In this document: one piece after another, positions 48,001 through 59,820 of the stretch
Layout of the letters: each line of letters starts with the position of its first letter
Position numbering within the stretch: the first letter of the stretch is position 1
DNA from: Bromus sterilis
Lineage: Eukaryota; Streptophyta; Magnoliopsida; Poales; Poaceae
Length of the DNA: 64,000 bases
Assembly: GCA_950022295.1 (NCBI GenBank)
Contig: OX465598.1
Coordinates: forward strand, 174,672,001-174,736,000
Direction of reading: 5' to 3'
Notes under the pieces: model-generated
Told to the model about the DNA's origin: nothing
Databases searched by the model: none
What the model saw: only the letters and a program-made list of their open reading frames with translations
Translations under genes and position numbers: made by a program

Positions 48001-48875
48001 GATGGGTACCAACTGAGAAAGATGGGCGTGCGTGCGGAGCCTTGTAATAGGCAGTTGGTACACCCCTACAGGGTTAAATATTTTCGAGAACGTGTCCACG
48101 GTTATGGACGACTTGAGACCTACTCCTTGTTCATAGACAACAACAGCTGAGATAATCTTAATATAATTTGATCAACGTGTGTGTGCCTTGACTGCTTCTT
48201 CTTCTTCGGGATGCGAAGAGGAGGATAAGGATAGGATAGGTGTTATGTTCGCGTAAGTAGCTGATAGCAAGACTTGTTGGAGGCGATGCCTCATCGAATG
48301 CTTGGCTTCTTATCTTACTCTCTAGATCGTTAGCCACTTCATAAATTCTAGTGCGGCAACGACCTCACCACTTACCCCATCCTTACCGTAAACTCCTAGT
48401 TGTCCTAGAATGACGAGTGATGAAGTCATTGCTGGGTCAGATAACCACTACAGTTGGATGCTGAGTACCTCTGTACTCATGATACTACCCCCAAACTCTT
48501 TTCAGGGTTCTTGATCGACAACAGGTATGGTGATCAACGTTTCACGCGGAGACTCGACGACGACTAGTTAGGCGGATCCCGGCGGAGGGCCTGGACCCGT
48601 GTGGTTATGGGGATCGATGTTTTTCTCTTTGCCAGTAGGCATTTGATTGTAGTCTGTACTTAGACATATACCTTCCGCTGATGTATTGTATTTAAGGAAG
48701 TTGTATGCCGATTGTATGAGATGTTGTATCCTTGTATCTGTAATGTTGTGATATCATGTTGGAAATCAGGGCATATGACTTCGTCATATGTCGCCGTGGG
48801 ACCGATATGTGCTTCGTCCCCGGATCTGGATGGAAACATCTAGATCTGGAACAGTACCGCATATCGGGCCTTACA
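45005..48875 (+). repeat. 3' LTR (3871 bp) of the complete L element
   Basis: It is colinear with the 5' LTR with scattered substitutions and small indels, and ends CCTTACA. TATA element TATATATA at 45579-45586. It carries the same divergent U3. Confidence 0.85.
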
Positions 48876-50881
48876 ATATGCAACTAAAGTAGACATGGCA
48901 GGGAAGGCATGGCAAAAGGAATCAGGCAAAAAGGCATCATGGTTCACTAGTTATAAGCAACACAAAAAGCTATAAAACATTACTGGTCAAGGACTTAGTG
49001 AAAATCAAGAAAACATGATAGAAGCTGTTATCATCATGTTGTATAAACAGGGGTAAAGCTATATGCAAATGTGCAGCAACATGACATAGCAATATATGAG
49101 TATGGAGTAGACATGATGATGATTAGGTACAAACAAGAATCAAGGTCATGGGTATAAAAGATCAAAAGATATTAAGCGGGCAACATGGCATCATAAAGTT
49201 ACAGACTTAGTGAAAAACAGCGGTGGCTATCAAAAACAGCAGGATAGCAACTTTGGAGCTAAACATATCTATGACCAAAAATGTAAACATGACAATGCAA
49301 TACATATAATGGAAGTAGACATGATGCTTAACAGTATGCAACAAGAATCAATGCAATAGGCCTCATGGATGTGTCACAATCATCATCCAAACTTGCAATA
49401 AAATAACAACAGCAGCACTCTAACAGGAAATAATAGCAGTTAACAGCCTGATGCCCACTTCAACAGTGATTAACAACATCAAGATGGCCTCAAATCAAAA
49501 TTCTCACAAAAGATGAACTGAAGTACACCCAATTCTGAACAGTTTTCCTTTTGGGCGCATCGTGATCCGAGCTAGGGTTTACGCGAAAAATACATCGCAA
49601 AAATGAATCAGAAGCAAAAATATAAAGGACTTAGCCAAAATTCACAGTGGGAAAGAAAGAAAAAAAAGGTGAAGGCCTCACGTTGGGCCGACCCATGAGG
49701 CGGCTGGGCGCGGTGGTGTGGACTGGGCCGGCTGGGGTGCCTGGGCCGAGGAGGGCAGGTGGGCCACTGGGCTGTGCCGGGCCCATCAACAGGAGGCGTT
49801 GGCGGTTAGCTCGCATGGCCTCCCGGCCGAGCCGGAGAGGGGAAGGTGGCGCCGCTCGACGCCGGCGTGCGGCACATCGGCCTGTGGCGGCGGCGAGTGC
49901 CCGGCGCGGGAGGAGGCGGCCGAATCCAGTCGATTCCGGTGCGGTGGATGGCCCGGGGCGGCGCGATGATGTACTTGTGGTGGCTGCTCCGAGCTCGGGT
50001 CGCTGGCGTCTCCTTGCTCCATGGAGCGAGCTCCTGCGTGACCTGGTCAGGGAGAGCGAGGGGTGAGGTGAGGGAGGAGAGAAGAAGGTCGCAGAGGAGA
50101 GGGGGGTTCACCGGGGTGGCGTCCGCGGCGGCTCGACGCCGGTGATGGACGGAGCAAGGCGGCGGCGCGGTGGGGCTCTCCACGAGGCAGACAAGAGAGG
50201 AGATGGCTGGAGGTTGGTGGAGGCCAGGGCGCGATCTGGGCCATTGGATCGGCCGATCCGACGGTCCAGATCCGCTGGGTGGCTAGCGTTTGGATTTTGG
50301 GGATAAAACTGCGAAAATGGGGAAATTTTTGGGGCAAAGTGGAGGGGGTGGCTGCAATTTTGGACTAGGGAAACCCTAGAAAGGGGTGGGGGAGTGGTGG
50401 TCTTTATATAGCCCAGGTGGCTGGCAGTTTGCAAAAACATCCCCGGCTCTTCTCATCGCGTGCGCGGTGCTTACGTTTCTGACCGCTGAGGGTCCACAGG
50501 ACCTCCGATTCGCGTAAAACTTCAAACTGCGCGATCATCGTGTCCAGCCGGCGAAATTCACCTCGCGCTGGAACCGTTCCGAGAAAACTTTCCGGTGCGC
50601 TATAAAAATATCATGTTTACTTATTAGACGGGGTTTTTGTTCCGTTGGCTGCGGCTGGTCTCGTGCAGTTTTCGCGACGGTGATCGGGTGAAACCCGGTG
50701 TCGCAAAGGTCGAGTGTCAGGGTGGCAAGGGTTGGTCTCCGTCCAGTACGAGATAAGAGGGGGGGGGGAAATAATCGCCGATCGATAAATCGGGGATGCA
50801 AACACCGCAAATAAATCAGACAATCAAACAATTTACGCAGAAAACAAAAATTTTAATTTTTGTGAAATCTGGGTTGTTACA
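48876..50881 (-). repeat. LTR A, outer fragment
   Basis: The first half of an L LTR read on the minus strand from TGTAACAACCC at 50881, with TATA box complement TTTATATA at 50403-50410 and a GC-rich leader (about 49680-50260). It joins 40512 across the inserted element. Its TSD partner GTTTA is at 50882-50886. Confidence 0.85.
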
Positions 50882-51174
50882 GTTTAGTTCTTCAATTTTG
50901 TGTTGCAACAAAAGAGAGAAACTATATCTACTGTTAGGACATTGAAATAAATGACGAATAGATAAATGTTTCTTGCACCTACAATACTATAATATACATC
51001 CTTCCACCTGTAAGGATGAGTCTAACTTGACTCTTGATGCAGAGCTAAGAACACTGACATAGAGATAGGAGGGCTGAACAGCCGTCTGTATGCCATACCT
51101 GTGATAGCCACGAACGTCCGGGAATAAGTAAACATATAGGTGTAGCATGGAAGCGGAGTAGTCAGTTTTCTTAC

Positions 51175-51251
51175 TTGATCTGCAAATTTCTCTGTTTCGC
51201 CCTCCTCTGTAGGAACCCATTTTTTATAATTCTCCTTGGCCTCTTCCATTC
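51175..51251 (-). other. Candidate internal exon
   Basis: A 77-nt open stretch bounded by an AG acceptor (TCGTAG) and a GTAAGA donor on the minus strand. It encodes MEEAKENYKKWVPTEEGE followed by TEKFADQ. Composition and splice borders look genuine, but no partner exons are convincing and the protein is not recognised. The surrounding 50887-51480 has no other coding signal. Confidence 0.35.
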
Positions 51252-51480
51252 CTACGATCAGACCAGAAACCGGAGAATAATTAATCAGAACATAATGCTT
51301 AGAACCCTTTTATTCTTGAAGAATTACACGTAATAAAGATTGAAATTGAACACCATGTTAATGTAAGTGTTATTGAAGAGCATATTACATAATGGCATTA
51401 CATTGCAAAGGGAAAGAAAAGATAATGAACTAAGCATAAGATGGTTAGTTGAACACATGAATTAGGTAAGCTGAAACGAG

Positions 51481-51963
51481 CTACTGGTCATCGTCATCAG
51501 AGATGATGATGTTCTCTTTCCCCTTGGAAGAGGGCGACATCTGCATGTCGTGGGTGCCCTGCTCTTGGTCGGTGTGGTTCACCAACATGCTTGATCTAGA
51601 GTTCATGTAAGCACGAGCACACTGAGAAAACATAGCGTAGGGTTCATCGTAGGCACCGACAGTGCCGCCGAAAAAACACCAAGAGCTGCTATGCAAAGCC
51701 GACAACCTTGAGCTAGCGTCGTTGTGTGACACGTTCAAGGTGGCTTCGACGGCCATGTGCTCCTCGAGGATCTTAGGGTTTGCGCGTATGGACGCCACCG
51801 CGGCCTCGTCAGCGAGTGAGGACACGATTTGCCTCTCCATGGCCAAGTGCTCCTTGAGATCCAGGCCATGCCGCCTGGAACATAGCGAACGGCGGGACCT
51901 GGGGTTTGTGGGAAGTGGTGGTGGTGATTTGAATGGGGTGCTTCGGGTCGGCGGTCGTGGCAT
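51481..51963 (-). CDS. Hypothetical 160-aa protein with acidic tail
   Basis: An uninterrupted ORF from ATG 51963. The Met follows a pyrimidine-rich, 5'-UTR-like stretch (51970-52100), which favours this start. The N-terminus is Pro/Arg-rich and basic. A central helical region (residues about 38-85: EHLAMERQIVSSLADEAA, then NPKILEEHMAVEATLN) follows. The end is KENIIISDDDDQ, an acidic tail. No catalytic motif, signal peptide or membrane segment is visible. A similar acidic end occurs in the broken minus-strand frame at 52545-52734. It could be a single-exon host gene, an accessory ORF of a lost transposon or a gene fragment. Not recognised. Confidence 0.4.
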   Translation of the reverse strand: MPRPPTRSTPFKSPPPLPTNPRSRRSLCSRRHGLDLKEHLAMERQIVSSLADEAAVASIRANPKILEEHMAVEATLNVSHNDASSRLSALHSSSWCFFGGTVGAYDEPYAMFSQCARAYMNSRSSMLVNHTDQEQGTHDMQMSPSSKGKENIIISDDDDQ

Positions 51964-52544
51964 GGTGTTGATGAAGAGGGTTTTTTTTGGATCTTAACTG
52001 ACTAGGTCTATGGGGTGAGAACAGGGGAGGGTTTGTCATTGGCGAGGAGGTCGGTGACGAAGGCTTGGGCTTAGGTAGGGGGAAATGTGTAGGGGGTGTT
52101 TGAACAAGAAAGGGGGAATGTGTGTTGAAAAGGCAAACGAAGGGGGGATGTTCTATTTTTGCGCGACATGCATTTTTTTTTCTATATGCATGGATAAAGT
52201 GGCACCAAAAAATTTCATAGGAAATGCTTCTATCTTAATAATTGATTGTGATCACGGTATATCCCAAAGTTACCTTCTTATTTAGCCATTTTGTATGATT
52301 TAGAACATACAAAATTATCTCAAATTTTCCTAGTTCCAGGCCGAACATACAGTGCATTTCATAAAAACATCAGTAGCTACTAATTTAAGGAAACTAATGA
52401 GGAAACACCCATGATTATGATAACTAAATGGAGTAGGTAAAGTACTTAAAAGGAGCTAGCATTAACATTAACAATAGACAGGGGCTTTACTACTATAAGT
52501 GATTAAACAAAGACCATGGCCGGTCGCCGAGGGATCCGACGGTC

Positions 52545-52734
52545 CTACGCATCGTCGGAGGAGGAGACATTGATGACTAGTGAGGACGGCATATCGGTAT
52601 CGTCTTTGTCGGCATCGGCGTTGGCCTCGGCAACACCCTCAGACGCCGTCTCCATCGTGGTCGACAAGTTCGTCGTTGTAATGCTCGCGGTAGTGGTGGT
52701 GCCAAAGCTCCCTTTCGTACAGCGTTACCGATTC
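52545..52734 (-). pseudogene. 3' end of a broken ORF cut by the Tat element
   Basis: Minus-strand reading enters from the LTR border at 52734 with SVTLYERELWHHHYREHY and NDELVDHD. It shifts frame near 52655 and ends with DMPSSLVINVSSSDDA and a stop at 52545. The charged helix-like block and acidic tail look coding. The upstream part was separated by the retrotransposon insertion at 52735 and is not identified on the far side. Function unknown. Confidence 0.35.
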
Positions 52735-53276
52735 TGTCGTGGGGATGGACCAAGCCCATAAACCGACATTAGGAACTACGGGCCGACTCACCTAAGGAAA
52801 GCCCACGAGTGAAGACCGGGTCATGAGACAGTTGCGCCAAGCATGAAGATCAAAGTCGTAGAAGGAATTCGAGTTACCTTGTTTAGCGCGTAGAATATTT
52901 GTAAAGTACGATAGGACTCCACCGCGTGTCGGAGTCAGACTCGCGGAATCCCGGGACCCGGCGCCTTTATAAGTCGAGGTCCACGAGATCTAGAGTCAGG
53001 ATGATCTCAATCCAAGATAGGACTAGATCTCTCAAAAGGCTAAGGTTGGGAACCGACTCTCTTGTAATTGATCCACCGACTCATCTATTCGAGGTGTCGG
53101 AACCCATAAAAATAAGAAGGAGGAGTAGGCTTTTACCTTGAGACAAAGAGGGGCTGAAACCTGGATAAATCGCCGAGTATCTTGTCCATGCCGACTCTCT
53201 CCACGAATTCGCCTCGTAGCAAAGGTCCCATGTTAAGTCCGACTCTTCGGACATATGTCGTGACTTTACCACGACA
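52735..53276 (+). repeat. 5' LTR of the Tat element (542 bp)
   Basis: The termini TGTCGTGG and CCACGACA form an 8-bp inverted pair. A TATA-like TTTATAAG occurs at 52966-52973. Confidence 0.85.
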
Positions 53277-53278
53277 GT

Positions 53279-53296
53279 TGGCGCTCACCGTGGGGC
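53279..53296 (+). other. Primer-binding site of the Tat element
   Basis: TGGCGCTCACCGTGGGGC, two bases after the LTR end. The form TGGCGCCCACCGTGGGGC is common in grass Gypsy elements; the tRNA was not identified. Confidence 0.75.
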
Positions 53297-53340
53297 CTGC
53301 GCATGCAGGTGTTGAGATTCTGGAGGGAGCTCTACAAGGC

Positions 53341-55540
53341 ATGGAAGGATTCGTCGCTGGAAGGATCACTAGAAGCCGGCGCAGAAAGATTTGCATCGAC
53401 GACTCAACCTGGGGCCCTGAAGCAAATTCTGTCGAATCAGGATTACGGGTCCCGATCAGGTCTATCCACATCTTCATCGGCAGGACAGACGGATCTGAGA
53501 CAGATCCAGATCCAGAAGTCCCCATCGAAACCTCGAGTCAGCGACATGCCGGCTTCAAACACGCTTTTGTCGGATTAATTGATGAGTCTCCAGATCCGGA
53601 GCGCTTTGTCGAGTCCCCAATGTATGACGCCTCAGAAGAAATAACTGATGCCGAGTCATACCCTAGTGAAGGAAGCTTCTCAGATGAGGGGTCCATCCGA
53701 TCCGCGGGGAGCGACAGACTCGGCGCTGGAGTTCCTGAGTACAACCCGAATTATGCTCATTTTTAACCTCCATACTGGGCCACAGTGTTCGTGGCCGACA
53801 TTAGAGGACATGGGAGTCAGGCAGCTCAAAATCAAGGTTCAGAGCCGGCCGCTATCACGGCTCCTAATTCAGATAGGGAGCCGGCTGCCCGACCATCAGA
53901 GAAAGTCCCCTCTTGACCAGAAGCCCTCGCAGACGCCTTGAGCTCCCTCGATGAGGCCTTGGCCATGACAGTGACAACGGAAAACCAGGAGGCCTGGAGG
54001 GCAAGGGTCAATGGACTCAAGGAACGGGTAGCAAGCTTGCGGAGGGAGGTCGACGCCGAAAAAGAGCAAATGGCCGAGAGAGAAGCCCGGCTCGTTCGAT
54101 AAACTAGACGTACCCGGGAAAAGTCGGGACTGATAGAGACCCAGCGACTAAGACTCGCCCATACGCTCCCACAAGGATATGCGAGTCGGCTCCCCCCTGA
54201 CTTCCAAGGGCAAGCACTGTTCCATAGCCCCGACCGGTCGACTCCCCCAGGATTCAAACCACCCAGACAGCGGGCTCCTACGCCACGCCCAGATCGCTTC
54301 CATACACCTTCCCATCATTTCAATAATCTCATGGACAATGTCATGGCGGTAACTCACTTCATCACCAACGCGCCAATTCAGGGGATACTCCAGCAGATCG
54401 CGCCGCTCGGGAAGCCGTCGACTTTCTCAAGACTGCCATCACACATCAAGCTCAAATACTCACAAGGGGTCCCATACATACACGAGACTCCATATCAGAG
54501 TATGAGTCGACATGCAGAGTCACTGGCTCCTGCTTCCTCGAGCAGCCATCGCCATCACGGAGCTCAGCCACCCCTGAACCCCCAGGGGGCACTGAGAAAT
54601 ATGGACCTACCGGCTCCTAACACCAATTGTCGTATAGAGTCAGTGGTCCAAATTCCACCGCAGGATCAAAATACCGAGTTCGTCAGCAGATCCGTAGGCA
54701 ACCGGTGCTTGGTGTCGGTCTTGAGGAACACACGCTTGCCCCGGATTTCAAAGGACCGCGTAAAATTCCAAACTATATAGCCGACATGGACCCAGTGGCT
54801 TGGATCAAAAGCGACGATCTTGCCATGGACATGCTGCAAGCCAGTGAAGAAGTCTGTGCCCGTTACTTCACGATGATGTTGGAAGGGCCGGCTCGTACAT
54901 GGTTTAAAAACCTCCCAGAGAACTCTGTCACCTCTTGGACGGATCTCAAAGAAAAGTTTATCAAGAATTTCCAAGGCACCTGGCGACGAGCCACCACAAT
55001 CGTCGACTTGGAACATTGCGTCCAGAAGGAAGGAGAGTCGGCCCTGAGCTGGGCACGACGAGTCGCAGACATAGTGCACTTCTCGGAGACCATCACTTCT
55101 TAAACAACGGTGATCGTCTTGGAAAGAAACTACAAATTTGAGCCCCAAGTTTACAAGATCAGCCGACTCAAGAGGACGACCAGTAACATGGGAGAACTCA
55201 TGAATGCGGTCAACAAGTATGCCGAGTCTGACAAAACCAAGGACGCTGACCCCGAAGAGGATAAAGCCGCACAAGATAAAAAGAACAATAGCAAAGGATA
55301 TCAGAGCCAAAATCAACAGACCAAGCGCCGACTCGATCAGAATGCTTCCGACTTGGTAGCCAACACAAATGTCGGCTTCCAAAGGCAGAAGCAGGGGAGA
55401 AACAACTACCGCAAGATGGAGGGAAGTTTCCGGGCCTCAACCAATTTTGAAGAAGCTGTAAAAAGGCCTTGCCGAACTCATAGTAAACCCTGTCGTCCAG
55501 CCAACCACACCTGGGAAGATGGAAACTTCATGAAATAGTT
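53341..55540 (+). pseudogene. Tat gag pseudogene
   Basis: From ATG 53341 an acidic N-terminal region runs to a stop at 53766. A coiled-coil-like piece follows in another frame (about 53960-54100, ENQEAWRARVNGLKERV and similar). The retrotransposon gag core is at about 54740-55100 (EGPARTWFKNLPENS, then LEHCVQKEGESALSWARR). A stop at 55101 and further shifts follow. The lysine-rich nucleocapsid-like part (about 55185-55535) ends at a stop at 55537. No intact zinc knuckle was seen. Several stops and frameshifts make it inactive. A 238-codon antisense frame over 54666-55382 is only its shadow. Confidence 0.75.
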
Positions 55541-56530
55541 CTCATGGCATGGAGGCCAGGGACCCCTTGGTTCAGGTGGAGTAGCCGGCCAGAACAACCA
55601 TAACCAAGATTTTGGGCATCAGGGACCCGACACAGCACCTCAACACCAAGGATCCAGGGGAGGAGGGCAGCAAAACACATCCGGGATTGCTGGATTCCAA
55701 ACAAAATCAAAAAAGCTCCAAGACCACTCAACCTATCATGTCTTCACCACCAGCACCTACCGGAGAGATAGGAAGTTGCAGCAGAGAGCTGCGATGGCCG
55801 TGGTCACAGAGCCGGCTTGTCCCAGGTCGCTTAATTTGTCCGAACAGCCGATCACCTGGACAAGGGATGATCACCCACAAGTGGTAGAAAACCCGGGCTT
55901 CCTGGCCCTGGTAGTTTCTCGACAACTTGGGTGTTACACGCTTGACAAAGTACTCATGGATGGAGGAAGCAGCATCAACATCATTTACTACAAGACCTTC
56001 CGCAGAATGGGACGGACTCATAAACAACTGCAATCCTCCAAGATTGTTTCGCATGGAATAGTCCCAGGCAAGTCGGCACGCCCGATAGGAAAAATCATCC
56101 TGGAGACAGCCTTTGGAACTACTGAAAAATTTCGCTCTAAGATCATACCTTATGAGGTGGTAAAAATCGAGAGCCCATATCATGCCATCTTGGGAAGACC
56201 GGCTTATACCAGCTTCATGGCTTGGCCATGTTATGTCTATCTAAAGATAAAAATGCCTGGTCCTAACGAACCGATTACGGTAAATGGGAGTCGCACCAGG
56301 GCCACGGAGTGCAACGAACAACACGTCAAGTTTGCGGACTCAGCATGCGCCAAGGAGGACTTGACAGCATACCATGAGAAGGTAGACCCGGCAGACTCCA
56401 CCATCCTAAAGAAACCGACTCCCGACAACAACCCCAAGTTCCAACCGGCTCAGGACACCAAGAAAATCGACTTTGTCCCTAGTGACGCTTCCCAATAGTT
56501 CATCATTGGGACAGGGTTATCTGATAAATA
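55541..56530 (+). pseudogene. Tat protease region
   Basis: The best open stretch is 55776-56498. It includes the retroviral-type aspartic protease core VLMDGGSSINIIYY, with the catalytic Asp at 55959-55961, and the later AILGRPAY block typical of Tat elements. The protease is the best-preserved part of this polyprotein. Stops before and after (near 55537 and 56496) separate it from gag and RT. Confidence 0.75.
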
Positions 56531-57953
56531 GGAAAGCGTGCTCATCGAGTTCCTCCTTGAGAATTGGTACATTTTCGTATGGAGACCTTCTGACATGCTA
56601 GGTGTCCCGAGGGAACTCGCTGAGCACCACCTAAATATCGACCCGAAACTGAAGCTGGTCAAGCAATTCCTCCGATGTTTCAATGCTGAAAGGACGAACG
56701 CCGTTGGGGAAAAGATAGCCCGGCTCCTTGACACCGGGTTGATTATGGAAGTTTGCTATCCGGAGTGGCTGGCAAACCCGGTCCTCATTTTTAAAAATAA
56801 CGGGACTTGGCGTATGTGCATCGACTACACCAACTTAAACAAGGCTTGCCCAAAGGATCCCTTCGCACTACCTTGCATTGACCAGATCATAGATTCTACT
56901 GCGGGATGTGAGCTCCTGTATTTTCTTGACGCCTACTCTGGCTATCACAAAATCAAGATGGCTCTTGAAGACCAGGAGAAAAATACTTTCATTAGTCCTT
57001 TTGGGATATATTGCTACACTTCTATGCCTTTAGGATCGAAGAATGCATGAGCCACATGTCAGTGAACAGTGCAGAATTGCCTCAAGGATAAAATTGGGCA
57101 CAATGTCCACGCTTACACGGATGAAATAGTTATCAAGTCCTAACTGGCCGACTCACTCATCAGCGACCTCCAGGAAACCTTCAAGAATCTACGCAAGTAC
57201 CAGATGAAGCTAAATCCGGCCAAGTGCACCTTTGGGGTCGCTGCAAGAAAACTCCTTGGATACATAGTGTCGGAGATAGGCATTGAGGCGAACCCGGAGA
57301 AAATCAATGCTATCACGGCTCTTCAGAAGCCGGCCTCAGTGAAAGGATTCCAATGACTCAGAGGGTGTGTAGCTTCCCTAAGCCGGTTCATAAGCTGAAT
57401 TGGAGAAAACGCGACCCCCCTGTACCGACTCTTGCGAAAGTCGAAAAAATTCATCTGGGATGATGAGGCTGATCAGGCTCTGGAGTCACTGAAGAAACAA
57501 CTATCCCAGGCTCCAAGCCTAGTGGCTCCTATGCCAAAGGAGCCAATGTTGCCAATGTTGCTCTATATCTCATCCAACAATCGAGCTGTTAGTGTTGTCG
57601 TTGTGGTTGAACGTATGGAAGCAGATAAAGAGCACCCTTTGTAGAGGCCGGTCTATTATGTCAGTGAGGTCTTGACTTCATCGAAGCAACGTTACCCTCA
57701 CTAGAAGAAACTGGTCCTTGGTGTAATCATGGCAAGTCGGAAACTCAAACACTACTTCCAGGAGCTCCCCATAATTGTAGTCAGCTCAGCACCACTTGCA
57801 GATATCATCCAGAACCGGGAAGCCACGGGAGGAATTGCAAAGTGGGCTATAGAGTTGGGGGCTTATCCCATCAAGTATGAACCATGCACGACTATCAAGT
57901 CCCAGGCGTTGGTTCACTTTATCAATGACTGGAAAAAATCCAAGCACCTCTAG
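56531..57953 (+). pseudogene. Tat reverse transcriptase and RNase H, broken
   Basis: The RT fingers/palm are readable at 56538-57050 (NGTWRMCIDYTNLNKACPKD, then FLDAYSGYHKI). The active-site YVDD has become YTDE at 57114-57125, losing one catalytic Asp. In-frame stops follow near 57048, 57060, 57140 and 57354. The thumb and connection segments continue (RKLLGYIVS, KFIWDDEADQALESL). RNase H is partial (YYVSEVLTSSKQRYP). A stop at 57951 ends this frame. Confidence 0.75.
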
Positions 57954-59426
57954 AGAAGCCGGTTACCAAATACTGGACTATGTGGAGCGCAAGCTAAACG
58001 AAGCCGCATACTCTTTATCCCGGCTCGGCTCTCAGAGAAAGCCAGTTCCACCAAATTTGTTCCTGGATGTCTTGACGAAGCCGTCTGTTGAAACACCAAT
58101 GGAGCATGATATAGCGGAGCCGGATCCAGAACCGGCTCTGGTGGCCGCAATACACGCCACCCCCTCATGGGTTGTACCTTATTTGGATTACAAGAACTGG
58201 GGAATCCTACCTACGGATGAGATACTGGCCAGGAAAATTGTCAGAAGGAGCAAATCTTTTGTACTCATCAACGGTGAGTTACATCGGCGAAGCCCTGTAG
58301 ACGTTTTTCAGAGATGTGTGTCACTAGAAGAAGGTAGAGAGATCCTCATTGAAATACTCTCTAGAGACTATGGGCATCACGCCGGCTCTCGTTCACTCGT
58401 GGCTAAAGCCTATAGACATGGATTCTACTGGCTTACAGCGCATGCAGACGCAGAGGATATAGTCAAGAAGTGCGACGGATGTCAGCGGTACGCAAAGCAA
58501 GCTCATGTCCCGGCTCAAGAACTCAGGATGATCCCTATCACATGCCCTTTGAAGTGTGTGGGCTTGATATGGTGGGACCTTTCAAAAGGTCAGCGAACAA
58601 GAATACACACTTACTGGTGGCAATTGAAAAGTTCACCAAATGGGTTGAGGCAGAGCCGGTCAGCAAATGTGATGCGGTAACAACACTAAAATTCTTGAAA
58701 AAGATAATATACAGATTCGCCTACCCCCACAGCATCATCACTGATTATGGATCTAACCTGTCAGAGGGGGTTATGCAGCGATTCTGCCAGAACGAGCACA
58801 TCTGACTTGACCTTACATCAGTGGCTCACCCACAGACCAATGGACAAGCCGAGAGAGCCAACCAAGATTTGCTCCGGGGCATCAAACCCCGACTCTTTGT
58901 TCCTTTGGAAAGGACGCCGGGTTGCTGGGAGGAAGAATTTCCCTCAGTATTGTGGAGTATTAGGACGACTCCTAACAGGTCGACAGGCTACACACCCTTC
59001 TTCTTGGTCTATTTAGCAGAAGTCGTTATCCCAAGTGACATCCGTCACGACTCACCAAGAGTCATAGCTTATGTGGAAGCCGACAATGAAAAAGCAAGGC
59101 AGGATGCCCTGGATATTCCCGATGAAAAACGAGAACCAGCAGCAGCTCAGTCGGCTATCTACCAACAAGATCTGCGACGATATCATAGTCGTCGTATCAT
59201 AAGTCGGACTTTCCAGGAAGGTGACTTAGTGCTCCGCCTCATACATAAAAAGGATGGAATGCACAAGTTATCTTCTCCATGGGAAGGACCGTGTGTGGTC
59301 AGCAAGGACCTATACAATGGATCCTACTACCTGGTTGATATACGTGAGAAGGCAAAGTCACGCACATCAATGGAGGAGACTCCCAGGCCATGGAACATCG
59401 CACAACTCCGTCCATATTATACTTGA
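57954..59426 (+). pseudogene. Tat integrase, broken
   Basis: After a frameshift near 57950 the frame carries the H2C2 zinc-finger region (HHAGSRSLVAKAYRHGFYW, then KKCDGCQRYAKQ). Another shift near 58550 leads to the catalytic core: first Asp in GLDMVGPF, second Asp at 58743-58745 and Glu at 58851-58853, so D-35-E is preserved. A TGA at 58803 interrupts between them. The C-terminal part (59000-59426) ends PWNIAQLRPYYT at a natural-looking stop. No chromodomain follows, as expected for Tat. Confidence 0.78.
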
Positions 59427-59456
59427 GTAGAACAGGAACACTATTGTACATCTATG

Positions 59457-59820
59457 TAAGTCGACATTCGTCACACCGGCTTTCGCCATATATATATAAG
59501 TCGACACTAATCTCACCGGCTCTCGTCACATAATAAATAAGTATAAAGTCGGTTTTCATTCCATTAGGCTATCGCCATATTTAACATATAAGTCGACTTT
59601 CGTCGCAAATAGGCTATCGCCATATCTAACAGAAAGTCGATTTTCATAGCAAAGGCTTTCGCCATAAAAGTCGATTTTCATCGCACCAGGCTTTTGCCAT
59701 AAAGTCGATTTTCATCGCACTAGGCTTTCGCCACAATCCATAAAGTCGATCTTCATCGCACTGGGATTTCGCCACATCTAAAGTCGACTCTCGTCGCACC
59801 GGCTCTCGCCACACTTATGC
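59457..59820 (+). repeat. Tandem repeats in the Tat 3' UTR
   Basis: About nine degenerate units of 33-45 bp, each built as AAGTCGA-TTTTCATCGCA followed by GGCTTTCGCCAT. Unit length becomes more regular toward the 3' side. Tandem repeats in the 3' UTR are a known trait of Tat-lineage elements and can seed satellites. 59821-60240 holds no recognisable gene; a short plus-strand frame there (59982-60239) is not supported. Confidence 0.8.

Larger units (their letters stand above)
40513..48875 (+). mobile_element. Complete non-autonomous L element (8.4 kb)
   Basis: Two full LTRs (40513-44400 and 45005-48875) enclose only 604 bp. A perfect TSD ATATG (40508-40512 and 48876-48880) frames it. A PBS is present. 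No gag, protease, RT or integrase motif exists in the internal region, so mobility must have depended on proteins from another element. LTRs make up over 90% of its length, a marked imbalance. It lies within LTR A in the opposite orientation. Confidence 0.9.
36157..50881 (-). mobile_element. Composite nest of family L elements (14.7 kb)
   Basis: The outer ends are L termini in minus orientation, flanked by identical GTTTA (36152-36156 and 50882-50886), so the block began as one insertion. Inside, in minus order: the first half of LTR A (50881 to 40197, itself split by a complete plus-strand element 40513-48875); a second L LTR with its PBS and short leader (40196 to 36411); then only the terminal 254 bp of an LTR (36410 to 36157). 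A deletion must have removed the rest of LTR A and most of the second element. Confidence 0.75.

Noticed and set aside
53182..53340. Upstream extension of the Tat gag frame into the LTR
   Set aside because: It would translate through the LTR end and PBS; the Met at 53341 is the more plausible start.
54666..55382. 238-codon minus-strand ORF
   Set aside because: Antisense shadow of the Tat gag core, which is clearly recognisable on the plus strand.
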